Origin: Desmonostoc geniculatum HA4340-LM1
GTDB taxonomy: Bacteria; Cyanobacteriota; Cyanobacteriia; Cyanobacteriales; Nostocaceae
DNA length: 64,000 nt
Direction of reading: 5' to 3'
Assembly: GCA_019359545.1 (NCBI GenBank)
Contig: JAHHHB010000011.1
Coordinates: 57,057 to 121,056, forward strand
The notes under the pieces: model-generated
What the model saw: the letters and a program-made list of their open reading frames with translations, nothing else
Databases searched by the model: none
Told to the model about the DNA's origin: nothing
Shown here: positions 8,522 through 17,638 of the stretch, piece by piece
Layout of the letters: every line of letters starts with the position of its first letter
How positions within the stretch are numbered: position 1 is the stretch's first letter
Made by a program: the position numbers and the translations under genes

Positions 8522-11500
8522 TTATTTGTTAGTTAAAAGAGCTTCTACTTCTTCTTCGGATAATTCTTCTATTTTTTCTAACAGAAGTTGCTCTATCATT
8601 TCTGCTTGTTTGACTGGTATCATGGCTTGCGATAAAAGGTCGCGCAGTGGTAAATCTATAGGAAATTTTGCCCGCAATCGAGAAACCAATTGAGTTGCAA
8701 TGAGAGAGTCTCCTCCTAATTCATAAAAGTTGTCGTAAATACCAACTTCCGTAATTCCTAGTATCTCTTGCCATATTTCTGTAATTTGTTTCTCTAACTC
8801 ATTTGTCGGAGCAAGATATGAATTACTCAGTTGAGGTCTGGAATAACTCGCTGATGAATTTAATTGATTGGAATATTTTGCATTTGCTAAATAATCAAGG
8901 TTAAATGCATAATTATGCCTAGCCTTTATGTCTACTGTAGAAACAACAATTTGGGTTCCTTGTTCTAGAGAAAATATTCTCTTAAATACTTCTATAGCTT
9001 CTGCTGGACTAATGCCTAATTCTACTCCAGATAGCTGTTTGAGATTTTTTTGTCCTTGGGTAAAATTTAGTTGTAATTTATCCCAGTTTATAGTGTACCA
9101 CTGGAAATAATTATTTCGGTTCTGTTCCTTAATTAAGGTATCTATGAAATGATTAGCTGCCGAATATAAACCTAACCCAAATCCTCCTAATATAGACGAT
9201 AAGGAAGAAAAAAGGATACAAAAATCTAGCTTTCTATTTTCTAAAAGTTTTTGTAATACAGTAATCTGATCGCGTTGGGAGTCCAAAAGTTTTTCTAATT
9301 CTATTTTACCAATTTCTGGAAGTAATCCAAATATTTGTTCCCGCTTGATTCCAGTTGAAATAATAACCCCGTTAATTTGCTCGATATTCTCAGATACAAA
9401 GCTTTGACGCATTTGTTCATAATTAGTTCTGTCTGCACGCATTACCAAAACTTTTGCACCTAAGTTCTCTAATGCTAGCAATTGTTGAATTTTACAACTC
9501 ACTTCGTCTTCTTGAGTGTGAGTTTTCAGCCATTGCGAGAAACTATCCTTTTCTGGAAAAGCTAAATCCTCAATAAATATAAGTTTCGCTTGGAAGATTT
9601 TTGCTAAATATTCTGCAAGCACAACTTCAATACTTTCTAACCCACCAGTAAATAGGTAAACACCCTGTTTTCTCAATGGTGTTTTTTCTTCAATAACTGA
9701 CGTTAAAGGAATTGGCTCAAATGTTTGTACCCAACGATAGGAACCACGATAAGCAACAACTAAGTCTGAGGATATAGCAGTGAATTCATTTAAAAGCTGG
9801 TCAATAATCTTATTTTCACAATTTTTTTCTTCTTTCTCTGCATCTTCTAAATTTAGGTAGTTCGTTAAAGCAATATCAATAGTTCGACAATTTGTATTAG
9901 GATACTCTTGAGGAATTACCTGGCATAAACCTAATAGCATTGCTTTCTCTGGGTCTATAATTTCATTGCCATTGACTTCTTGGATATTATTAGATATAAC
10001 CCAAATTTGTAAGCTTTGGTCTGTTTTTATTTTACTAAAATTTTGTGATAAATAAAGCAAGCATTGGAATTCTAAATAATTATCTGACTGATGTCTTCTT
10101 GTGCTATTCAGGCTTCTAAAATCAGCTATTTTTTTGGGAAATTTCTCTAATTTAATTAATTCTTTAAAGAGGATATCATAGTCTTTATACATGAATATGT
10201 TAATTGTATAAACATTTTCATCGATTTTATTAAATCCTTCTCCATGCTTGACTGTGATTACATTTTTACCTTGTTTTTTTAATGCATTAATTAATTTCTC
10301 AGCCACTCCTAAATCATCTATAAAAAACAACCATTGTTCTTGGGTAGATTCTATTTGTTCGGAGGATGAATGAGCAAGCAAAGAGCGTTTCCATGAAGTA
10401 ACATAAAACCAGTTAGCAATATCTTTTTTATGATCTGATGTGAATAATTTGCTATTTAAAGAAGTCGATGGAGATTTAGCGTCAATCCAATATCTTTGCC
10501 GTTCAAAGGGATAGGTAGGTAAAGGTAAACGATGGCGCTGTTCGTAGGTATAAAATCCTGACCAATCTACGTTTACACCAAAAAGCCACAACTGACCTAA
10601 TGTTTCCAACAAAAACTTAACATCGGATTTTTGCTCTTGCACATGAGGTAAAGAAGTCAGGACATTTTGTTTAGCATTGATATCTAAATTTTGTTTTGTT
10701 AACGTGCTTAAAGTTCGTCCCGGTCCCACTTCCAAAAAAACACCTTCAAGCTGTGTTAACAGTTGCGATATCCCATCAGAAAATTTCACGGTTTGTCGTA
10801 AATGTTGGCTCCAATAATTAGGATTTGTGGCTTGTGCATCTGTAATCCAACTACCAGTTAAATTGGAAATAAAGGGTATGCGTGATGGATTGAGTTTAAT
10901 TTTTTGGAAAAATTGCACAAATTCCTCTAAGATTGGCGACATCATTTGAGAATGGAAAGCATGAGATGTATGCAACAAACGATATTCAATTGCTTGAGAG
11001 GATAATTGATTTTTTAGCGTGGCGATCGCTTCCTTTGTTCCAGAGACTACGCATGAAGTTCGGCTGTTAATTGCTGCGATTTCTACAGAGTTTGGAATTA
11101 GCGATCGCACTTCTTTTTCTGGAAGCGGAATCGCTAGCATACTCCCTGGCGGTAACTGCTGCATCAGTTGTCCCCTTTTTGCCACAATGAATAGGGCATC
11201 TTCAAGGGAAAATACACCTGCGATCGCAGCTGCAACATATTCCCCAATGCTGTGACCAATCATCGCCCCAGGTAGCACACCCCATGACATCAACAACTTA
11301 GCCAAGGCGTACTCAATTACAAATAATGCTGGCTGGGTGAAGGCTGTTTGCTGTAGTTTTTGATTAGCTGCATCAATTTGTTCTGATTTGGGAAACAATA
11401 AATCACGGATATCAAGACCGAGTTGGGGTTGCAAAATCTCCGTGCAAGTATCTACATGTCTGCGAAATGTCGGTTCAACTTCGTAGAGTTCTCGACCCAT

Positions 11501-13120
11501 ATTTGCATATTGCGATCCTTGTCCGGAAAACATGAAAATGACAGGCTGTTCTCTATGCTCCTGATATACAGTAAAAGTCCGTTCTTGCTGCTCTTTTTCT
11601 AAAACATTGACAGCATCTTGAACATTTTGGCACACCAACATTCGACGATAGTTGAAAGCCCTACGACCTACTTGTAAAGTATGAGCAACATTAGCTAAAT
11701 TTATCTCTGGATTTTGTTTAAAGTACGCTAATAAATTCCCAGTTGCACTTTCTAAGGCTGTACTAGTTTTGGCTGATAATAAGATTAATTGCCAAGGTCT
11801 AGATTTATCAACATGTCTAACTTCCGGTGCTTCTTCCAGAATTACATGGGCATTAGTTCCACCAAAACCCAAGGAACTAATTCCTGCTCTCCGGGGAGTA
11901 TTGTTAGTTTTCCAATCAGTCAGTTTAGTATTAACATAAAAGGGACTATTTACAAAATCAATCTCAGGATTGGGGACTTCAAAATTTATGCTAGGAGGGA
12001 TTTTTTTATATTTTAATGCTTGTACAGTTTTAATTAGACTTGCTATGCCAGCAGCTATATCTAAATGTCCAATATTTGGCTTGACTGAACCGATAGCACA
12101 GAAGCTATTTCTTGATGTGAAAGCACGAAAAGCCTTAGTCAATGCGGCAATTTCTACTGGATCTCCAGCAGCGGTTCCAGTTCCATGAGTTTCTATATAA
12201 GAAATATCATCAGCATCGATTCCAGCATTTGCCAAAGCTTCTACAATAACTTCAGCCTGACCATTTACACTAGGTGCGGTATAACTAACTTTTAAAGAGC
12301 CATCATTGTTGATTGCTGAACCTTTAACAACTGCATGAATGTAATCTCTATCTGCTATGGCATCTTTTAATCTTTTTAATACAATTATTCCAAGTCCACT
12401 GCCGAAAAGAGTACCCTGTGCTTTAGCATCGAAGGCTCTACAATGACCATCAGGAGATAAAATTCCATCTTGTTCATAGTAATAACCTGACTTTTGTGGA
12501 ACTATAATTGTAACCCCACCAGCTAATGCAATATCACATTCTTCATCAAGTAGACTTTTGCAAGCTAAGTGTAAGGCAACTAATGAAGTAGAGCAGTAAG
12601 TTTGGACTCCTACACTTGGCCCTTTTAAATTTAATTTATATGAGACATTTGTGGTCAAAAAATCTTTGTTAAAAGTATAGTTGTTGCAAATAACCCTGGA
12701 ATTAACGTTATTATGTATATTGTTAAAAAAGTAAGTGTTTGTGCTGACACCACCATAAACTCCAATCAAACCATTGTATGTTTCTGGATCGTATCCAGCG
12801 TTTTCAAGAGCTTCCCAAGCACATTCTATGAATAGGCGATGCTGCGGGTCAATTAGTTCAGCTTCTTTTGGAGTGTAACCAAAGAATCTAGCATCAAAAT
12901 GTTCAATATCTGATAGTATAGGCGCTGCTTTAACATAATTTTGGTCGTTTAAAACTTCTTCTTCGAGATTTAAATCTACTAAGTCATGATTGGAGAAAAA
13001 TGAAATAGATTCAACTTTATTTTGGATATTCTGCCAAAACTCATCGATATTCTTCGCACCAGGGAAACGACCAGACATCCCCACTATTGCTATATCTAGA
13101 TTTACTGTTGATTCTTCCAT
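8522..13120 (-). CDS. PKS module KS-AT-(KR inactive)-ACP
   Basis: 1532 residues. KS: Cys in TYCSTS near residue 175, THGTGT and NIGHLDIAAG. AT: GHSIGEY near 620 and TSHAFHS, the malonyl-CoA signature. The KR region starts near 1150 but its nucleotide loop reads TGGLESIE instead of TGGLGGIG, and the catalytic Lys (KVKG in the sister modules) is replaced in SQRDQI; Ser, Tyr and Asn are still there. I infer an inactive KR, so the beta-keto group would stay. ACP Ser lies in LGGDSL near 1467, and a charged tail follows. It is the last PKS before the terminal NRPS, with the methyltransferase gene between. No DH, ER or C-methyltransferase is seen. Confidence 0.95.
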   Translation of the reverse strand: MEESTVNLDIAIVGMSGRFPGAKNIDEFWQNIQNKVESISFFSNHDLVDLNLEEEVLNDQNYVKAAPILSDIEHFDARFFGYTPKEAELIDPQHRLFIECAWEALENAGYDPETYNGLIGVYGGVSTNTYFFNNIHNNVNSRVICNNYTFNKDFLTTNVSYKLNLKGPSVGVQTYCSTSLVALHLACKSLLDEECDIALAGGVTIIVPQKSGYYYEQDGILSPDGHCRAFDAKAQGTLFGSGLGIIVLKRLKDAIADRDYIHAVVKGSAINNDGSLKVSYTAPSVNGQAEVIVEALANAGIDADDISYIETHGTGTAAGDPVEIAALTKAFRAFTSRNSFCAIGSVKPNIGHLDIAAGIASLIKTVQALKYKKIPPSINFEVPNPEIDFVNSPFYVNTKLTDWKTNNTPRRAGISSLGFGGTNAHVILEEAPEVRHVDKSRPWQLILLSAKTSTALESATGNLLAYFKQNPEINLANVAHTLQVGRRAFNYRRMLVCQNVQDAVNVLEKEQQERTFTVYQEHREQPVIFMFSGQGSQYANMGRELYEVEPTFRRHVDTCTEILQPQLGLDIRDLLFPKSEQIDAANQKLQQTAFTQPALFVIEYALAKLLMSWGVLPGAMIGHSIGEYVAAAIAGVFSLEDALFIVAKRGQLMQQLPPGSMLAIPLPEKEVRSLIPNSVEIAAINSRTSCVVSGTKEAIATLKNQLSSQAIEYRLLHTSHAFHSQMMSPILEEFVQFFQKIKLNPSRIPFISNLTGSWITDAQATNPNYWSQHLRQTVKFSDGISQLLTQLEGVFLEVGPGRTLSTLTKQNLDINAKQNVLTSLPHVQEQKSDVKFLLETLGQLWLFGVNVDWSGFYTYEQRHRLPLPTYPFERQRYWIDAKSPSTSLNSKLFTSDHKKDIANWFYVTSWKRSLLAHSSSEQIESTQEQWLFFIDDLGVAEKLINALKKQGKNVITVKHGEGFNKIDENVYTINIFMYKDYDILFKELIKLEKFPKKIADFRSLNSTRRHQSDNYLEFQCLLYLSQNFSKIKTDQSLQIWVISNNIQEVNGNEIIDPEKAMLLGLCQVIPQEYPNTNCRTIDIALTNYLNLEDAEKEEKNCENKIIDQLLNEFTAISSDLVVAYRGSYRWVQTFEPIPLTSVIEEKTPLRKQGVYLFTGGLESIEVVLAEYLAKIFQAKLIFIEDLAFPEKDSFSQWLKTHTQEDEVSCKIQQLLALENLGAKVLVMRADRTNYEQMRQSFVSENIEQINGVIISTGIKREQIFGLLPEIGKIELEKLLDSQRDQITVLQKLLENRKLDFCILFSSLSSILGGFGLGLYSAANHFIDTLIKEQNRNNYFQWYTINWDKLQLNFTQGQKNLKQLSGVELGISPAEAIEVFKRIFSLEQGTQIVVSTVDIKARHNYAFNLDYLANAKYSNQLNSSASYSRPQLSNSYLAPTNELEKQITEIWQEILGITEVGIYDNFYELGGDSLIATQLVSRLRAKFPIDLPLRDLLSQAMIPVKQAEMIEQLLLEKIEELSEEEVEALLTNK

Positions 13121-13153
13121 AACTTTCTTAACAAGATAAATTAACTTTGTATT

Positions 13154-16100
13154 TTAGTGAGTTTGCATTTTTATTTGTCTTCTTCTTTGTCCTCTATTTA
13201 GCCTTTGTTCAAAACTATCTTTATCAGATTCTTCAGGATTAAAAATATTTGCCATAGAACTTATATTTGGACATTCATATAGCTTGGCAACAGAAAGATT
13301 TGAATCAAATTGCTTATTTAAAATGGTAATAAGTTGAATACCTATGAGGGAATCACCACCAAGCTCAAAGAAGTTATCATAAATTCCTATGCGTTCAATT
13401 CCAATAATTTCTTGCCAAATATCAACTAGCTTTTGCTCATTTTTATTTCGCGGCGCAACATAATCATTACTCAGTTCAGGTCGGGGATATTTTAATTTAG
13501 ATGAATTGACAGTTTCTAAAAAATCTAATCCTGGTATTTTGTTGTCATAATTATAACGTTTGAGTACATCCAATAAGTCAGACGTAGATATTACAACTTG
13601 GGGTATTGTATTTCCCAAAATCCTGATAAAAACTTCTACACCTTCATCAGATAATATACCTTGTTGAAGATTTTCTAATCGGAATTCTTGGAGTCTTTGG
13701 GGTAATTCTGTGTTTATTGCCATGCCAACTTCTTGCCAAGTATCCCAATTAATGCTTGTAATTAATCGTTCTTTTTTTCCCGCATTAGAGTGAGCATAAG
13801 CATCCAAAAAAGCATTTGCGGCACAATAATCTACTTGTCCAAATTCCGCTACGATTGAGCTATTTGATGAGACTAAAACAAAGAAATCTAACTCAATGTT
13901 TTTAAGAATTGTATCAATAACTATTGTTCCCTTTACCTTGGGAGCCAGAATTTTTTCTGCTTCTTCTGGAGTTTTTCGTTGAATTGCGCCGACTCCAGGA
14001 ACCCCAGCGGCGTGGATAACACCATTGAGTTGACCAAATTTTTGTTGAGCTTGAGCGATCGCACTTTGCATTTGTTCTGTGTTGCTGACATCAGCAGCGA
14101 TCGCCAAAATTTCTGCACCCAAGTCTTCAAGTTCTTGAACTTTGCGAATCTTACAGCTAATTCTATCAGTCTCATCATGAGTAGACAGCCATTGAGACCA
14201 TTCATCTTTGTTGGGTAAAGCAGAACGTCCTACTAACAGTAATTTTGCTTGTACAGTTCGAGCTAAATATTCTGCCAAAACAAGTCCGATACCTCCGAGT
14301 CCGCCTGTAATTAAATAGACTCCTCTTTCTCGTAGTCGAGGCTTTTCAATTTTAGGTTTCTCAAAACGCACTGGCTCAAAACTCTGCACCCAACGATTCA
14401 AACCTCGATAAGCAATTAACTTTTCCGATTTATCAACTATCAGTTCTGCAAGTAAATTTTCTATCAGTTTTTCTTCTTGCCAACTGCCATTATAAGGAAG
14501 GATAACATCAATACTACGGCAATTGATATTTGCATATTCTTGAGAAATAACTTTAACTGGGCCGAGTAAAGTTGCTTTTTCTGGACAAAGCACTTCAGTT
14601 ACTGTAACTGGCTGTAGGTTATTAGAAATAACTATGATTTCAAAATCATTAGTAGTTTCTCGTCTTCCTAAAGCTTGGGTGATAAATAATAAACTATAAA
14701 ATCCCTTTATTTGGGCTAGCTCTACTTCTTGGTCAATGACAGGCGTAACATTCCATAAATGAAGTATCTTTTTTGGTAACTTATTTTTTCTGAGCAATTC
14801 TTCAAATAAAACATCATAATCATGATGATTTTCTGGCTTGATAGTATATTCAGACTCGCCTAGTATGGTAAAGTTGTCACCTAATTTAACTGTAACTACA
14901 TCTTGGTTTTGTTTTTCTAGTTGCTTGACTAAGTTGATACCGAAGCCGCACTCATCGAGAAATACCAAAGTGCAAGATTTTTCAGTTCCTAATTCTTGGT
15001 TATCGAGTTGCACTGGCGGTAAAGAAGGCTTCCAAAAAGGAATATAAAACCAATCGGCTATATCAGGTTTTTTAACTAGTGAACTATGATTATTATCTTT
15101 TCCTGGCTTTTTCGCATCAATCCAATACCTTTGCCGTTCAAAAGGATAGGTAGGTAAAGGTAAACGATGACGTTGTTCTTCGCTATAAAAGCCTGACCAA
15201 TCTATATTTACACCAAAAAGCCACAATTGACCTAATGTCTGCAACAAAAATCTGACATGTGATTGTTGATTTTGAGGTAAACAAGTCAGTACATGTTGTT
15301 TGACATTGATATCTAAATGTTCTTTAGTTAATTTACTTAAATTTTGTTCCCGTCCTACCTCTAGAAAAACACCTTCAAACTGCTCTAAAATTTGAAATAT
15401 ACTATCAGATAACCTACCATTCTGTTGTAAATTTTGACACCAATAATTAGGATTTGTAGCTTGTGCATCTGTAATCCAACTACCAGTTACATTGGAAATA
15501 AAGCGAATGCGTGGTGGATTTAGTTTAACTTTTTTTAGCCGTTGTAATTGCCCTTTATTTGCTAAAATTGCTAAGGCATCTTCTAAGGAAAATACACCTG
15601 CGATCGCAGCTGCTACATATTCACCAATACCCTCACCAATCATCGCTTCTGGTAGCACACCCCATGACATCAACAACTCAGCTAGGGCGTACTCAATTAC
15701 AAATAATCCTGCATTGGTGAGGCTAGGTGCAGCAATTTTATCTGACTCTGAAAACAGTAAATCGCGGATATCAAGACCGAGGTGGGGTTGCAAAATTTCG
15801 GCGCAATTATCTACATGTTTCCGATATGTTGCTTCAACTTCATATAATTCTCGGCTGATATTCGATACTTTTCCTGAAAATATGAAGATAACAGGACAAC
15901 GAATTGGTTTAAAATGATAGTCAAAAACCCGTTTTTGGTCGTCATTTTGCAGTAATTTAATTGCCTCATTCAAGCCTTGACAAATTACCATGCGTCGATG
16001 GTCAAAAGCTCGACGACCTACTTGTAGGGTGTAAGCTACATCAGCCAGGTTAATATTTGAATGTTGCTGGAGGTAAGTAGCTAAATTGGCTGCCGCAGCT

Positions 16101-17503
16101 TCTAAAGCGGTGCTGGTTTTAGCTGATAATAATATTAATTGCCAAGGACGAGAAGCACTAGATTCATCAATTAATGGAGCTTCTTCTAATATTACGTGGG
16201 CATTAGTTCCACCAACACCAAAAGAACTTACACCTGCTCTACGAGGTAACCCGTTAGTTTTCCACTCTGATAATTTGGTGTTGACGTAGAAAGGACTGTT
16301 AGTAAAATCTATCTCTGGATTTGGTTTTTCAAAATGTAAACTAGGGGGTATTTGTTGATGTTTTAATGCCAGGACTGTTTTAATTAAACCTGTGACACCT
16401 GCTGCTGTATCCAGATGCCCAATATTGGTTTTTACTGAACCGATAGCGCAGAAACCTTTTTGATTTGTGCTAGCACGAAAAGCTTGTGTGAGAGCCTTGA
16501 TTTCAATCGGATCTCCCAAGGGAGTTGCAGTTCCATGAGCTTCAATATAAGAAATAGTATCGGCTTCAACACCAGCTAAAGCGAGTGCTTCTGAAATTAC
16601 TTCTCTTTGACCATTAACACTAGGTGCTGTAAAACCAACTTTTAAAGAACCATCATTATTGATAGCCGAACCTTTAATTACAGCATGAATGAAGTCACCA
16701 TCAGCAATAGCATCGTCCAATCTTTTTAACACAACAATTCCCAAACCATCGCCAAACACTGTTCCTTTAGCGTTTGCATCAAAAGTCCGGCAATGTCCGT
16801 CAGGGGAATGAAGAACTCCTTCTTGATACAGATAACCAGATTTTTGGGGTAACTTGGCTATGGAAACACCACCAGCCAAAGCTATATCACTTTCTCCATT
16901 GAGTAAACTTTGACAGGCTAAATGTACAGCTATTAATGATGTAGAGCAGTTATTCTGAACATTTATACTGGGTCCGGTAAGATTTAATTTGTAAGAAGTT
17001 TGTGTGCTTAAATTATCTTTTTCATTACCAATAAAAATATTTAAAGCATCTACCGAATCGATTAATTCTTTATTTGAAGCTAAATTTGTAAATAAATAAT
17101 TACTGTTAGTGACACCAGCATAAACCCCAATTTTACCTTTGTAAGATTCAGAATCATAGCCCGCAGATTCTAAAGCTTCCCAAGCAGACTCTAAAAACAA
17201 ACGATGCTGTGGGTCTGTGATTTCAGCTTCTCTGGGAGTATATCCAAAAAATGCAGCATCAAATAACTCAATCCCTTCTATGAAGCTACCTACTTTCACA
17301 TAATTTGGGTCATTAAGTAAAGTTGGTTCTACACCCGCAGTTTGCAGTTCTTCATCTGTAAAATGCGAAATTGATTCTACTCCATCTCGCAAATTTTCCC
17401 AAAACTTATCAACGTTGTTTGCCCCTGGAAAGCGGCCAGTTATGCCAATAATAGCTATTGCATCGTTATCATCAAAGTTGTCAAATTCTTGATAATTCTT
17501 CAT
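13154..17503 (-). CDS. PKS module KS-(AT inactive)-KR-ACP
   Basis: 1449 residues from the ATG at 17501-17503 (a TTG directly before it is ignored). KS is intact (NNCSTS, EAHGTAT, NIGHLDTAAG). The AT is ruined: the N-terminal GQGSQ loop reads GKVSN, the nucleophile elbow GHSIGEY reads GEGIGEY with no Ser, and the part that should carry the substrate motif HAFH is missing, the sequence jumping from LANKGQLQ to RLKKVKLNPPRI. KR is complete (TGGLGGIG, PKVKGT, Tyr and Asn in DYCAANAF). ACP Ser is in LGGDSL near 1384. The module therefore needs malonate loaded in trans, most simply by the AT of a neighbouring module. It lies 33 bases before the next PKS gene. Confidence 0.94.
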   Translation of the reverse strand: MKNYQEFDNFDDNDAIAIIGITGRFPGANNVDKFWENLRDGVESISHFTDEELQTAGVEPTLLNDPNYVKVGSFIEGIELFDAAFFGYTPREAEITDPQHRLFLESAWEALESAGYDSESYKGKIGVYAGVTNSNYLFTNLASNKELIDSVDALNIFIGNEKDNLSTQTSYKLNLTGPSINVQNNCSTSLIAVHLACQSLLNGESDIALAGGVSIAKLPQKSGYLYQEGVLHSPDGHCRTFDANAKGTVFGDGLGIVVLKRLDDAIADGDFIHAVIKGSAINNDGSLKVGFTAPSVNGQREVISEALALAGVEADTISYIEAHGTATPLGDPIEIKALTQAFRASTNQKGFCAIGSVKTNIGHLDTAAGVTGLIKTVLALKHQQIPPSLHFEKPNPEIDFTNSPFYVNTKLSEWKTNGLPRRAGVSSFGVGGTNAHVILEEAPLIDESSASRPWQLILLSAKTSTALEAAAANLATYLQQHSNINLADVAYTLQVGRRAFDHRRMVICQGLNEAIKLLQNDDQKRVFDYHFKPIRCPVIFIFSGKVSNISRELYEVEATYRKHVDNCAEILQPHLGLDIRDLLFSESDKIAAPSLTNAGLFVIEYALAELLMSWGVLPEAMIGEGIGEYVAAAIAGVFSLEDALAILANKGQLQRLKKVKLNPPRIRFISNVTGSWITDAQATNPNYWCQNLQQNGRLSDSIFQILEQFEGVFLEVGREQNLSKLTKEHLDINVKQHVLTCLPQNQQSHVRFLLQTLGQLWLFGVNIDWSGFYSEEQRHRLPLPTYPFERQRYWIDAKKPGKDNNHSSLVKKPDIADWFYIPFWKPSLPPVQLDNQELGTEKSCTLVFLDECGFGINLVKQLEKQNQDVVTVKLGDNFTILGESEYTIKPENHHDYDVLFEELLRKNKLPKKILHLWNVTPVIDQEVELAQIKGFYSLLFITQALGRRETTNDFEIIVISNNLQPVTVTEVLCPEKATLLGPVKVISQEYANINCRSIDVILPYNGSWQEEKLIENLLAELIVDKSEKLIAYRGLNRWVQSFEPVRFEKPKIEKPRLRERGVYLITGGLGGIGLVLAEYLARTVQAKLLLVGRSALPNKDEWSQWLSTHDETDRISCKIRKVQELEDLGAEILAIAADVSNTEQMQSAIAQAQQKFGQLNGVIHAAGVPGVGAIQRKTPEEAEKILAPKVKGTIVIDTILKNIELDFFVLVSSNSSIVAEFGQVDYCAANAFLDAYAHSNAGKKERLITSINWDTWQEVGMAINTELPQRLQEFRLENLQQGILSDEGVEVFIRILGNTIPQVVISTSDLLDVLKRYNYDNKIPGLDFLETVNSSKLKYPRPELSNDYVAPRNKNEQKLVDIWQEIIGIERIGIYDNFFELGGDSLIGIQLITILNKQFDSNLSVAKLYECPNISSMANIFNPEESDKDSFEQRLNRGQRRRQIKMQTH

Positions 17504-17574
17504 CAAAAAAAATACCTAACTACACTTATTTTTATTAGTAACTACACGCTTTCTCATTTATTTAGACTATGCTC

Positions 17575-17613
17575 TTGTCTTCCTTTGTGCGCCTCTGCGT
17601 CTCTGCGTGAGAT
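17575..17613. repeat. Dispersed intergenic repeat, copy C (inverted)
   Basis: Includes GCGCCTCTGCGTCTCTGCGT, the reverse-complement orientation of the CAGAG-type repeats found at 7583, 8461 and 39721. It lies in the 135-base gap between the decarboxylase and a PKS gene. I see no promoter there that I can support. Confidence 0.65.
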
Positions 17614-17638
17614 AAAAATGTTGACTCTGAGTAGCTTC

